Source of the DNA: Candidatus Onthocola stercoravium
Lineage (GTDB): Bacteria > Bacillota_I > Bacilli_A > RF39 > UBA660
DNA: 7,506 nucleotides
Assembly (NCBI GenBank): GCA_018711775.1
Contig: DVHV01000188.1
Location: 1 to 7,506 of the forward strand
Direction of reading: 5' to 3'
Part shown: positions 1-5,705 of the stretch, piece after piece
How the letters are laid out: each line of letters opens with the position of its first letter
Position numbering within the stretch: the first letter of the stretch is position 1
Notes under the pieces: generated by a model
Told to the model about the DNA's origin: nothing
Seen by the model: only the letters and a program-made list of their open reading frames with translations
The model's database searches: none
Program-made: the position numbers and the translations under genes

Positions 1-15
1 TAGTGATGCAAGGTC

Positions 16-36
16 AGTCAAACTTGTTTGACTTTT
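16..36 (+). terminator. Rho-independent terminator of an upstream gene outside the window
   Basis: AGTCAAAC (16-23) pairs perfectly with GTTTGACT (26-33). In RNA the central bases would form a CTTG loop on a 7-bp stem. A short T run (33-36, then GTTCT) follows. The stem is AT-rich and the tail short, so termination may be partial. It most likely ends a gene lying left of base 1, since no coding sequence is recognisable in bases 1-141. Confidence 0.55.
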
Positions 37-87
37 GTTCTAATATAAGCATTCATGGCAAGTTAATATATTATTTTTTATGAACAA

Positions 88-116
88 TAGACAAATAAAT
101 TCTTATTTGTTAAAAT
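88..116 (+). promoter_or_regulatory. Vegetative (sigma-A type) promoter of the LCP gene
   Basis: TAGACA (88-93) is separated by 17 bases from TAAAAT (111-116). Each hexamer matches the consensus TTGACA or TATAAT at five of six positions, and the spacing is optimal. Transcription would start near base 123, just before the AAGGAG ribosome-binding site (125-130), giving a short leader of about 20 bases. The recA promoter in this window uses the same -10 hexamer. Confidence 0.6.
91..110. repeat. Perfect inverted repeat filling the promoter spacer (candidate operator)
   Basis: ACAAATAA (91-98) and TTATTTGT (103-110) are perfect reverse complements around ATTC. The repeat occupies the spacer between the predicted -35 and -10 hexamers almost exactly, a position used by dimeric repressors. 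It contains few G/C pairs, so chance in an AT-rich intergenic region is a real alternative. No regulator is encoded nearby. Confidence 0.4.
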
Positions 117-141
117 TAACATATAAGGAGTAGTAAAAAAC

Positions 142-1566
142 ATGAGTAAAAATAAAAAGCATAATAAGATGAGTTTTGGAAAATACTTAAGCATATTTTT
201 ATTAATTGTAAGTGTACTTGTTTTAGTGTTAGTTTATTTTATTAATGTATTACCATTAGAATACTTTATAGTATTAGTTATATTAGTTCTTATTACAGAT
301 TTATTTGCGATAATGCTTTTGCTATCAAAAGGGCGTATCCGTAATGTAATAGGTATTCTTTTAACTATTATATTATTAATCCTGATGATTTTTGGGATAA
401 CTTATGAATTAAATACTCTTGATTTTTTAAAACAATTTGGTTTTAATAGTTATAAAACTGAAAATTATAATGTTATAGTTTTAGATAGCAGTGAGTATGA
501 TGAATTAGAAGATTTAAATGACCTTTCTATTGCTCATTTAGATTTGGATACTCATAAAGGCTTGCAAAATGCTGTTGCTGACATAAAAAAAGAAATTAAA
601 TTTACATCATTAGTTGGAGAAGATATCAGTGATTTAACAGAAATGCTTGAGTCTGATGAAACATCAGCCATTATTTTAGAATCAGCTCAACTAAGTATTA
701 TCGAAGAAGAAAATAAAGAATTTTATGATAGTATTCGCATTATCTGGAGTACAGATGTTGAAATTGAAATTGCTAAAATCGGCGAATCAGTTGATGTAAC
801 CAAAGATTCATTTAATATACTAATATCAGGTATAGATACATATGGATCAATTACTAAAGTTTCAAGAAGTGATGTTAATATTTTAGTTACAGTTAATCCT
901 AGTACTCATAGTATTTTACTAACTAGTATTCCTCGTGACTATTATGTATTACTTCCAGAATTTAATGAATATGACAAACTTACCCATGCTGGTATTTATG
1001 GAATTGAAACATCTGTTAGTGCTGTTGAAAATTTGCTTGATACTACTATTAATTATTATATAAAAGTAAATTTCACATCTTTGATTGATATTGTTGATGC
1101 TCTTGGAGGTATAACTGTTGAATCAAATTATGATTTTACGACCCAAGATGGCTATCATTTTACCAAAGGAACTAATGAACTAAATGGTAAAGAAGCATTA
1201 TCATTTGCTCGCGAAAGAAAAGCCTTTGCTGATGGGGATCGTATCCGTGGCCAAAATCAAGAATTAATTTTAGCATCATTAATAAATAAAGCCATGAGTG
1301 CTAGTATTATTACCAATTATGTTGATTTATTAAATGCTTTAGATGATAAATTTGTAACTAATATAACAGATGAAGAAATAACTGACTTTATTAAAAAACA
1401 AATTTCAGAAATGCCTTCTTGGAATATCAATGCAATTAGTTTAGATGGCTCTAATGCTTATGATTATACATATAGTTATAAAAGTCAAAAATTATATGTT
1501 ATGAAACCATATGAAGAATCAGTATTAAACACTAAAGAACAAATAAATAATACTCTTTTACAGTAA
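142..1566 (+). CDS. LytR-CpsA-Psr (LCP) family cell-wall glycopolymer transferase
   Basis: LCP proteins transfer undecaprenyl-phosphate-linked glycopolymers (teichoic acids, capsule or related polymers) onto peptidoglycan at the outer face of the membrane. This 474-residue protein has a basic N terminus and three hydrophobic segments at about 15-37, 40-62 and 67-88. An acidic extracytoplasmic segment without clear motifs follows (about 105-215), then the LCP domain (about 222-390). Hallmarks visible are SRSD (241-244), IPRDYY (263-268), FARERK (355-360) and D364-R367 followed by GQNQ (370-373); these arginines and aspartates bind the pyrophosphate and metal in known LCP enzymes. Many LCP proteins have one membrane segment, so three marks a particular subgroup. 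The start is set by AAGGAG at 125-130. The gene has its own promoter and terminator, so it is probably transcribed alone. The polymer it transfers cannot be read from the sequence. Confidence 0.93.
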   Translation: MSKNKKHNKMSFGKYLSIFLLIVSVLVLVLVYFINVLPLEYFIVLVILVLITDLFAIMLLLSKGRIRNVIGILLTIILLILMIFGITYELNTLDFLKQFGFNSYKTENYNVIVLDSSEYDELEDLNDLSIAHLDLDTHKGLQNAVADIKKEIKFTSLVGEDISDLTEMLESDETSAIILESAQLSIIEEENKEFYDSIRIIWSTDVEIEIAKIGESVDVTKDSFNILISGIDTYGSITKVSRSDVNILVTVNPSTHSILLTSIPRDYYVLLPEFNEYDKLTHAGIYGIETSVSAVENLLDTTINYYIKVNFTSLIDIVDALGGITVESNYDFTTQDGYHFTKGTNELNGKEALSFARERKAFADGDRIRGQNQELILASLINKAMSASIITNYVDLLNALDDKFVTNITDEEITDFIKKQISEMPSWNINAISLDGSNAYDYTYSYKSQKLYVMKPYEESVLNTKEQINNTLLQ

Positions 1567-1594
1567 GAAGTGTCAAGTAGACACTTCTTTTTTT
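1566..1594 (+). terminator. Strong rho-independent terminator after the LCP gene
   Basis: AGAAGTGTC (1566-1574) and GACACTTCT (1580-1588) form a perfect 9-bp stem with loop AAGTA, directly followed by six T residues (1589-1594). The stem starts at the last base of the LCP stop codon. It separates the LCP gene from the sporulation cluster, so spoIIAA needs its own promoter. Confidence 0.92.
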
Positions 1595-1611
1595 GCCACA
1601 ATTTATCTTTA

Positions 1612-1620
1612 TTTGTCGAA
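1612..1620 (+). promoter_or_regulatory. Perfect Spo0A-binding box (0A box) upstream of spoIIAA
   Basis: TTTGTCGAA matches the 0A-box consensus (TTTGTCRAA, core TGTCGAA) with no mismatch. It lies 52 bases before the spoIIAA start and just after the LCP terminator. In B. subtilis, phosphorylated Spo0A activates the spoIIA operon from such boxes. I could not find a convincing sigma-H promoter (no AGGA / GAAT pair). A candidate vegetative-type pair, TTGTTT (1622-1627) and TATATT (1648-1653), has a 20-base spacer, as long spacers occur at Spo0A-activated sigma-A promoters. Its predicted start would lie within or just before the ribosome-binding site, so the promoter itself remains unresolved. Confidence 0.65.
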
Positions 1621-1672
1621 GTTGTTTAAAACATAAATATTTTGCTCTATATTTAGTATGTAAGGTGATTAC

Positions 1673-2008
1673 ATGTTAAAAATGGACTTAGAATTTAATA
1701 AAGGAATACTCTTTGTTAGATTGCGAGGTAAACTTCTTCGTAAAAATTGTTATAAGATAAACAATTATTTGAATCCAGTTTTAAAAAAACACAAAATAAA
1801 ATATGTAGTTTATAACTTCTTCTTTTTAAAAGATATTGATTCATCAGGTATAGATGCGATATTAAATACCAAATATATTGTTAAAAACAATAAAGGTAAA
1901 ATAAGAATGTGCGAGATAAATAATAATATCAAAGAAAAAATAAAAAGAACAAGACTGGCTAGAATATCAAATGAACTAGCAGCCTTCAAGTTACTCGAGG
2001 TGGCATAA
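1673..2008 (+). CDS. spoIIAA: Anti-sigma-F factor antagonist SpoIIAA (STAS domain)
   Basis: SpoIIAA is the cytosolic anti-anti-sigma factor that, when dephosphorylated by SpoIIE, binds the anti-sigma factor SpoIIAB and frees sigma-F in the forespore. The 111-residue protein is one STAS domain, close to the B. subtilis length (117). The phosphorylation loop is intact: DIDSSGIDAIL (54-64), with Ser58 at the same number as the B. subtilis phosphoserine. The protein is unusually basic and otherwise divergent. The start is set by AAGGTGAT at 1662-1669; an in-frame ATG at 1682 is too far from it. It overlaps sigF by one base (TAATG). The usual partner gene spoIIAB is not next to it. A generic STAS regulator is possible, but the sigF/spoVA context makes SpoIIAA the best call. 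Confidence 0.85.
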   Translation: MLKMDLEFNKGILFVRLRGKLLRKNCYKINNYLNPVLKKHKIKYVVYNFFFLKDIDSSGIDAILNTKYIVKNNKGKIRMCEINNNIKEKIKRTRLARISNELAAFKLLEVA

Positions 2009-2658
2009 TGGATAATGTTTTAGAAAGTGTAATTAAAAGTAGTGCAGGTCTTATTTGGAAAATATCAAAAATGTTTTATGGCGTAGAAAAGGCTGATTTG
2101 TATCAAGCAGGAGTTCTCGGAGTAATAAAAGCCTATAATAATTATCAAAGTGATGGCGATACTAAGTTTAGTACATATGCTTATAAATATATTTATGGTG
2201 AAATGTATGCAGTTGCTTCTTCTAAAAGTATAAAGGTAAGTAAAGATATTTTAAAACTTAGTAAAATGATTGAACATGGACGCAATATCTTGGCTCAAAA
2301 ATTGTTACGTACCCCATCAAATAGTGAACTAGCGGCATTCCTAGAAATAGAAGAAGAAAAAATAGAGCAAGCCCTTTTATGTGCTAGTAGTATACTTTCA
2401 ATTGACAATGAAAGTGATGATGAAAGAAGTTTACATGAAACTATTGCACTTGAAGAAGCCGTTACTCAAGATGAAAAAATGTTATTGAGTGAATCACTTG
2501 ATACTTTAAATCCTTTAGAAAAAGATATTATAAGTGCTCGTTATTATGAGGATTTAACGCAAAGTGAAACTGCTAGAAAATTAGGTATTACTCAAGTTAT
2601 GGTATCTCGTTATGAAAGTAAAAGTTTAGCCAAAATGCGGGAATTTATGTATATGTAA
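2008..2658 (+). CDS. sigF: Sporulation sigma factor, sigma-F-like
   Basis: An RNA polymerase sigma-70-family subunit of the SigF/SigG sporulation group, acting in the forespore. Of 216 residues, region 2 spans about 14-68 (DLYQAGVLGVIKAY at 30-43, FSTYAYKYIYGEM at 54-66), region 3 about 74-125 and region 4 about 157-213. The helix-turn-helix TQSETARKLGITQVMVSR (184-201) resembles B. subtilis SigF (TQSEVAERLGISQVQVSR) more than SigG. The protein is shorter than SigF (255) and appears to lack about 25-30 N-terminal residues ahead of the conserved LIW segment. The ATG at 2008 is supported by GAGGTGG at 1997-2003 and by coupling to the spoIIAA stop. Position between spoIIAA and spoVAC matches sigF. 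Control should be through an anti-sigma factor, which is missing here. SigG is the alternative but less likely. Confidence 0.87.
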   Translation: MDNVLESVIKSSAGLIWKISKMFYGVEKADLYQAGVLGVIKAYNNYQSDGDTKFSTYAYKYIYGEMYAVASSKSIKVSKDILKLSKMIEHGRNILAQKLLRTPSNSELAAFLEIEEEKIEQALLCASSILSIDNESDDERSLHETIALEEAVTQDEKMLLSESLDTLNPLEKDIISARYYEDLTQSETARKLGITQVMVSRYESKSLAKMREFMYM

Positions 2659-2677
2659 TTATTTTCCTAACATACTA
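2648..2677 (+). promoter_or_regulatory. Sigma-G (forespore) type promoter for spoVACDE
   Basis: TGTATA (2648-2653), within the last codons of sigF, is followed after 17 bases by CATACTA (2671-2677). The known sigma-G consensus is TGAATA, 17-18 bases, CATACTA, so the -10 element is perfect and the -35 differs at one base. B. subtilis spoVA is transcribed by sigma-G, so the position fits. The start point would fall near 2683-2685, leaving only about 8-10 bases before the spoVAC ATG. That leader is unusually short but keeps most of the GGTGAT ribosome-binding site. Confidence 0.6.
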
Positions 2678-2685
2678 ATGTTAGG
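2666..2685 (+). promoter_or_regulatory. RNA hairpin masking the spoVAC ribosome-binding site
   Basis: CCTAACAT (2666-2673) and ATGTTAGG (2678-2685) are perfect complements around the loop ACTA. The 3' arm contains the AGG of the spoVAC Shine-Dalgarno sequence AGGTGATC (2683-2690). No T run follows, so it is not a terminator. The 5' arm and loop overlap the predicted sigma-G -10 element. Only transcripts reading through from sigF would therefore carry the complete hairpin. Confidence 0.55.
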
Positions 2686-2692
2686 TGATCTT

Positions 2693-3130
2693 ATGAATAA
2701 AGAAGAATATAAGAAAATGGTAGAAAAGCATACTCCTAAAGAACCTCGTTTAAGAAATATTGGAGTTGCTTTTTTAGTGGGAGGTTTTATTGGTTTTATC
2801 GGCGAGTTTCTAATATTTATGTTAACTGAATCTTTTGGCATGTCTCAAAGTGTTGCTGGCATTTATACTTGCCTTATTATTATTGGTGGTGCCAGTTTAC
2901 TTACAGCTTTTGGTTTCTTCGATAATTGGGTAACTAAATGTAAGTGTGGACTAATAATTCCCACAACTGGTTTTGCCCATAGTGTAACTAGTAGTGCACT
3001 TGATTATAAAAAAGATGGACTCATAACAGGACTGGGATCTAACTTTTTTAAACTAGCGGGATCTGTAATTTTATATGGTGTTATTTCAGCATTTATATTA
3101 GTGATTGTGCGGGTGGTTATCGGTGGCTAG
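2693..3130 (+). CDS. spoVAC: Stage V sporulation protein AC (SpoVAC)
   Basis: SpoVAC is an integral protein of the spore inner membrane, part of the SpoVA complex that moves dipicolinic acid into the forespore and releases it during germination; in B. subtilis it can act as a mechanosensitive channel. The 145-residue protein (family about 150) has an N-terminal KEEYKKMV motif, hydrophobic segments at about 23-45, 54-76 and 121-143, and the conserved GFAHSVTSSALDYKKDGLI stretch (93-111). The start at 2693 is chosen over the in-frame ATG at 2678 because AGGTGATC (2683-2690) sits at the right distance and the family begins at this point; the earlier ATG lies inside the hairpin. It overlaps spoVAD by eight bases. 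Confidence 0.95.
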   Translation: MNKEEYKKMVEKHTPKEPRLRNIGVAFLVGGFIGFIGEFLIFMLTESFGMSQSVAGIYTCLIIIGGASLLTAFGFFDNWVTKCKCGLIIPTTGFAHSVTSSALDYKKDGLITGLGSNFFKLAGSVILYGVISAFILVIVRVVIGG

Positions 3131-4097
3131 TACAAAATATAAAAATGTCTATTTGAGTGATTTTGTTACTTTAGTAGGTCCTCTCGAAAGAGAAAGTCAC
3201 TTAAAAAAATATAATTTAGTAATGAATGACTATTACTATGGCGAAAAAACCTTTGAACAAGCCGAAATAAAAATGCAAAAATCTGTAATTGATCGCATTC
3301 TTGAACAAAACTGTTTGAAAAATTCGGATGTTTCATTGCTAGTAGGAGGAGACTTAACTAATCAAATTGCTATTACTAGTTATAGTGCTAAAAATTTCAA
3401 TTTTCCTTTTTTAGGAGTATATTCAGCATGTGCCACATTTGTAGAAAGTTTAATTGTTGCTAGCAACTTTGTTGAATATTCTGGTTTTAAAAAAGTTATC
3501 GGAGTTACAAGTTCTCATAATTTAACTGCTGAAAAGCAATTCCGTTATCCAATTGAATATGGTGCACCTAGACCGCACACTGCTACATTTACCACTACTG
3601 GTGCTATTGCTACTCTTATAAGTAAGAAACCAAGTAAGATAAAAATAGAGTCATCGACGATTGGAACTCCAGTTGATATGGGAATAAGTGATGCTAATAA
3701 TATGGGAGCAGTAATGGCTCCGGCGGCTGCATCAACTCTTATGGCTCATTTGACGGAATTAAAAAGAGATGTTTCTTATTATGATTTAATACTTACTGGT
3801 GACTTAGGTTGTGTTGGGGCTAAGATTTTAGAAGATTATTTAGCAATTAATTATAATATTAAGATGAAAAAATATTTAGATGCCGGTTGTGAACTATTTT
3901 TAAGTAGTCAAGAAACATATGCCGGAGGTAGTGGACCAGCCTGTCTTCCTTTAGTTTTGTTTAATAAAATTTTAACTACTAAAAAATATAAAAAGATTTT
4001 AATAATTGCTACCGGAGCATTACATTCAGTTGCCTTAGTTAATCAATCTAAGCCAATACCAGCCATTGCTCATGCTCTTAGTTTGGAGGTGGAATAG
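3123..4097 (+). CDS. spoVAD: Stage V sporulation protein AD (SpoVAD), dipicolinate-binding
   Basis: SpoVAD has a thiolase/ketoacyl-synthase fold and is the soluble, membrane-associated subunit of the SpoVA complex that binds calcium-dipicolinate. With a GTG start at 3123 the protein has 324 residues, slightly shorter than B. subtilis SpoVAD. Conserved landmarks are GGDLTNQ (75-81), SACATFVES with Cys103 (101-109), TSSHNLTAEKQFRYP (129-143), MAPAAA (198-203), LILTGDLG (222-229), YAGGSG (266-271) and ATGALHS (296-302). The GTG is preferred over a TTG at 3105 because GGGTGG (3111-3116) precedes it by six bases. The start region overlaps the spoVAC stop, implying translational coupling. Its N terminus is somewhat short and divergent. 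Confidence 0.95.
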   Translation: MASTKYKNVYLSDFVTLVGPLERESHLKKYNLVMNDYYYGEKTFEQAEIKMQKSVIDRILEQNCLKNSDVSLLVGGDLTNQIAITSYSAKNFNFPFLGVYSACATFVESLIVASNFVEYSGFKKVIGVTSSHNLTAEKQFRYPIEYGAPRPHTATFTTTGAIATLISKKPSKIKIESSTIGTPVDMGISDANNMGAVMAPAAASTLMAHLTELKRDVSYYDLILTGDLGCVGAKILEDYLAINYNIKMKKYLDAGCELFLSSQETYAGGSGPACLPLVLFNKILTTKKYKKILIIATGALHSVALVNQSKPIPAIAHALSLEVE

Positions 4098-4448
4098 ATG
4101 AATTTTTTAAATGCTTTTTTATTCGCTGGATTTGCTTGTGCTATTGCCCAAATAATTTTGGATAATACGAAACTTACTCCTGGACATATCACAAGTATTT
4201 ATACTGCTGTAGGAGCTTTTCTTTCATTTTTAGGTATTTATGATAATTTGATTTCTAAATTTGGAGCAGGGGCAACAACTCTTATTTCTAATTTTGGTCA
4301 CATGTTATATTCTGCTGCTATCCAAGGATATAATGAAGAAGGAGTCCTAGGAATATTTACAAATATGTTAACAAAATCATCTGCTGCCATCACTGGTGCA
4401 ATCGTATTTGCTTTCCTTATTGCCTTAGTATTTAAACCAAGAGATTAA
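4098..4448 (+). CDS. spoVAE: Stage V sporulation protein AE (SpoVAE/SpoVAEB)
   Basis: A small membrane subunit of the SpoVA dipicolinic-acid channel complex in the spore inner membrane. The 116 residues match the family length. Conserved marks are KLTPGH (25-30), LGIYDNLI (45-52), GAGAT (56-60), FGH (66-68) and the C-terminal FKPRD (112-116); hydrophobic segments lie at about 4-22, 31-48 and 94-112. The ATG follows the spoVAD stop with no gap and has a strong GGAGGTGG site (4085-4092). It is the last gene of the spoVA unit. No convincing terminator follows: the gap 4449-4568 holds only AT-rich weak repeats, such as TAATAT (4481-4486) with ATATTA (4490-4495). Confidence 0.95.
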   Translation: MNFLNAFLFAGFACAIAQIILDNTKLTPGHITSIYTAVGAFLSFLGIYDNLISKFGAGATTLISNFGHMLYSAAIQGYNEEGVLGIFTNMLTKSSAAITGAIVFAFLIALVFKPRD

Positions 4449-4518
4449 AAGTTGATGTTGTTTTTTTAAAGTTTTTATGTTAATATAGCATATTATATTT
4501 CAAAAAAAACAAAAAAAA

Positions 4519-4547
4519 TGTATTTTTGCAAATATATGTAGTATAAT
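4519..4547 (+). promoter_or_regulatory. Probable promoter of the ATPase/TOPRIM pair
   Basis: A perfect -10 hexamer, TATAAT (4542-4547), lies 21 bases before the ATPase start codon. The -35 at 17-base spacing (TGTATT, 4519-4524) is very poor, and no TG extension is present. The expected start near 4554 would leave a leader of about 15 bases. The -10 is convincing; the -35 is not. Confidence 0.4.
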
Positions 4548-4568
4548 TAACATAGGGATGTGATACTT

Positions 4569-5705
4569 ATGAAACTTTTAAAAGTGGTGGCTAACAACTT
4601 TAAATTATGCGAAGATAATTTTACTATATCTTTTGTTCCAGATGCAAACAAAACAAAAGATGATAAAGAATTTGAACTTCATGAAATTTCTGAAAATCTA
4701 TTTGCTTTTACAACAATTGGAATTTTAGGAAAAAACGCTTCCGGTAAAACAACTGTAATTGACTTATTAGATTTAGTGTACGACATATTATCTTTTTTTA
4801 GAGTTAAAAATTCTGGCGAACTATTTTTAATATGGGATAAATCTGTAAATTTAGATATAACCTTTTATCATGAAGGAAATCTATATAGATATATAACGGA
4901 TTTGTATTCCGATGAATTACTAGTAAATAAATCTATCTATTTTAAAAATGAAAAATTGTTTAAAAGAAAATATTATAAAACTTTATCCAAAGATATATTT
5001 GATTATAGTAAATATGAAGAAGTAATTATAAACTCAAATTTGCCAGAAGATACGTCGATTCTATATGAAATTTTAAAAAAGATAGATATTAGAGGTTTAC
5101 GCTCATATAGTGATGATTTAGATTATAGCCTTTATTCTGGAGCCTTTAATATATATAAACTTCTTGACAATAGTCACAAAATAATTGAAACCATTTTAAA
5201 AATGTTTGATGAACATTTAGATAATATAGAAATGGTTAATGAAGATAAATTTATTGTTTATTATACAAATAAAAGTAATAAAGAAGTTAATAGTCATGAG
5301 TTATATAATATGTTATCGAGCGGTACTTCAAAAGGCTTTATCTTATTTACTTATGTTGTTTACTCGCTAAGATATGGTGCTGATTTATTAATTGATGAAA
5401 TAGAAAATCATTTTCATAGAACTTTAGTAGAAAATCTTATAAATTTATACAAAGATAAAAACGTAAATAAGAAAAATGCAACATTGATCTTTACTACTCA
5501 TTATCCAGAGTTGCTAGATCTGTTTAATAGAGATGATAATTTGTATATAACAAAATATAACGATGAAATAATATTAGAAAATATGCATCGGGATTATAAA
5601 TTCCGACCTGAGTTATCTAAAAGTAATAAATTTTATAGCAATGCTTTCAATACCAATGTTAATTATGAATCATTAATGAATTTTAAAAAGGAATTAATGA
5701 AGTGA
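4569..5705 (+). CDS. ABC/OLD-type AAA ATPase, candidate defence-system ATPase
   Basis: A soluble ATPase of the SMC/RecF/OLD-like ABC superfamily, 378 residues. The N-terminal strand and lobe are followed by a Walker A loop GKNASGKTT (54-62). A long middle insertion (about 75-235) carries no recognisable motif. The C-terminal half has an ABC signature-like LSSGTSKGF (249-257), Walker B DLLIDEIENHFH (272-283) with the catalytic DE, and a switch histidine in TTHYPEL (309-315). Such ATPases power or sense in defence modules together with a nuclease or toxin partner. The ATG at 4569 is preferred over GTG at 4560 because GATGTGAT (4557-4564) lies at the spacing used by neighbouring genes. It overlaps the next gene by four bases. 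All ten arginine codons avoid CGT and seven are AGA, unlike recA. The exact family and trigger are unknown; it lacks the fused TOPRIM of single-chain OLD proteins. Confidence 0.82.
   Translation: MKLLKVVANNFKLCEDNFTISFVPDANKTKDDKEFELHEISENLFAFTTIGILGKNASGKTTVIDLLDLVYDILSFFRVKNSGELFLIWDKSVNLDITFYHEGNLYRYITDLYSDELLVNKSIYFKNEKLFKRKYYKTLSKDIFDYSKYEEVIINSNLPEDTSILYEILKKIDIRGLRSYSDDLDYSLYSGAFNIYKLLDNSHKIIETILKMFDEHLDNIEMVNEDKFIVYYTNKSNKEVNSHELYNMLSSGTSKGFILFTYVVYSLRYGADLLIDEIENHFHRTLVENLINLYKDKNVNKKNATLIFTTHYPELLDLFNRDDNLYITKYNDEIILENMHRDYKFRPELSKSNKFYSNAFNTNVNYESLMNFKKELMK

Noticed and set aside
1..141. C-terminal end of an upstream coding gene at the left edge
   Set aside because: Stops occur early and only a terminator-like hairpin and promoter are recognisable, so no partial gene can be supported.
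1600..1672. Sigma-H promoter for spoIIAA
   Set aside because: No AGGA-type -35 paired with GAAT-type -10 is present at suitable spacing; only the 0A box is convincing.
1673..2658. spoIIAB hidden by a frameshift or as a fusion within spoIIAA or sigF
   Set aside because: Both genes are intact and abut by one base; no GHKL kinase motifs appear in any frame of this stretch.
2659..2841. A 60-codon open frame on the minus strand
   Set aside because: It lies antisense to the well-supported spoVAC gene, has no ribosome-binding site or recognisable product, and is explained as a shadow frame.
3105..3122. TTG start for spoVAD adding six residues
   Set aside because: No ribosome-binding site precedes it; GTG at 3123 has GGGTGG at correct spacing and better fits the protein start.
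4458..4512. TTGTTTTTTT (4458-4467) and AAAAAAACAA (4503-4512) as a spoVAE terminator
   Set aside because: The stem is almost all A-T with a 35-base loop, too unstable to call; poly-A/poly-T tracts make such pairs common here.
4560..4568. GTG start for the ATPase adding three residues
   Set aside because: The GTG is part of the GATGTGAT ribosome-binding site that serves the ATG at 4569.
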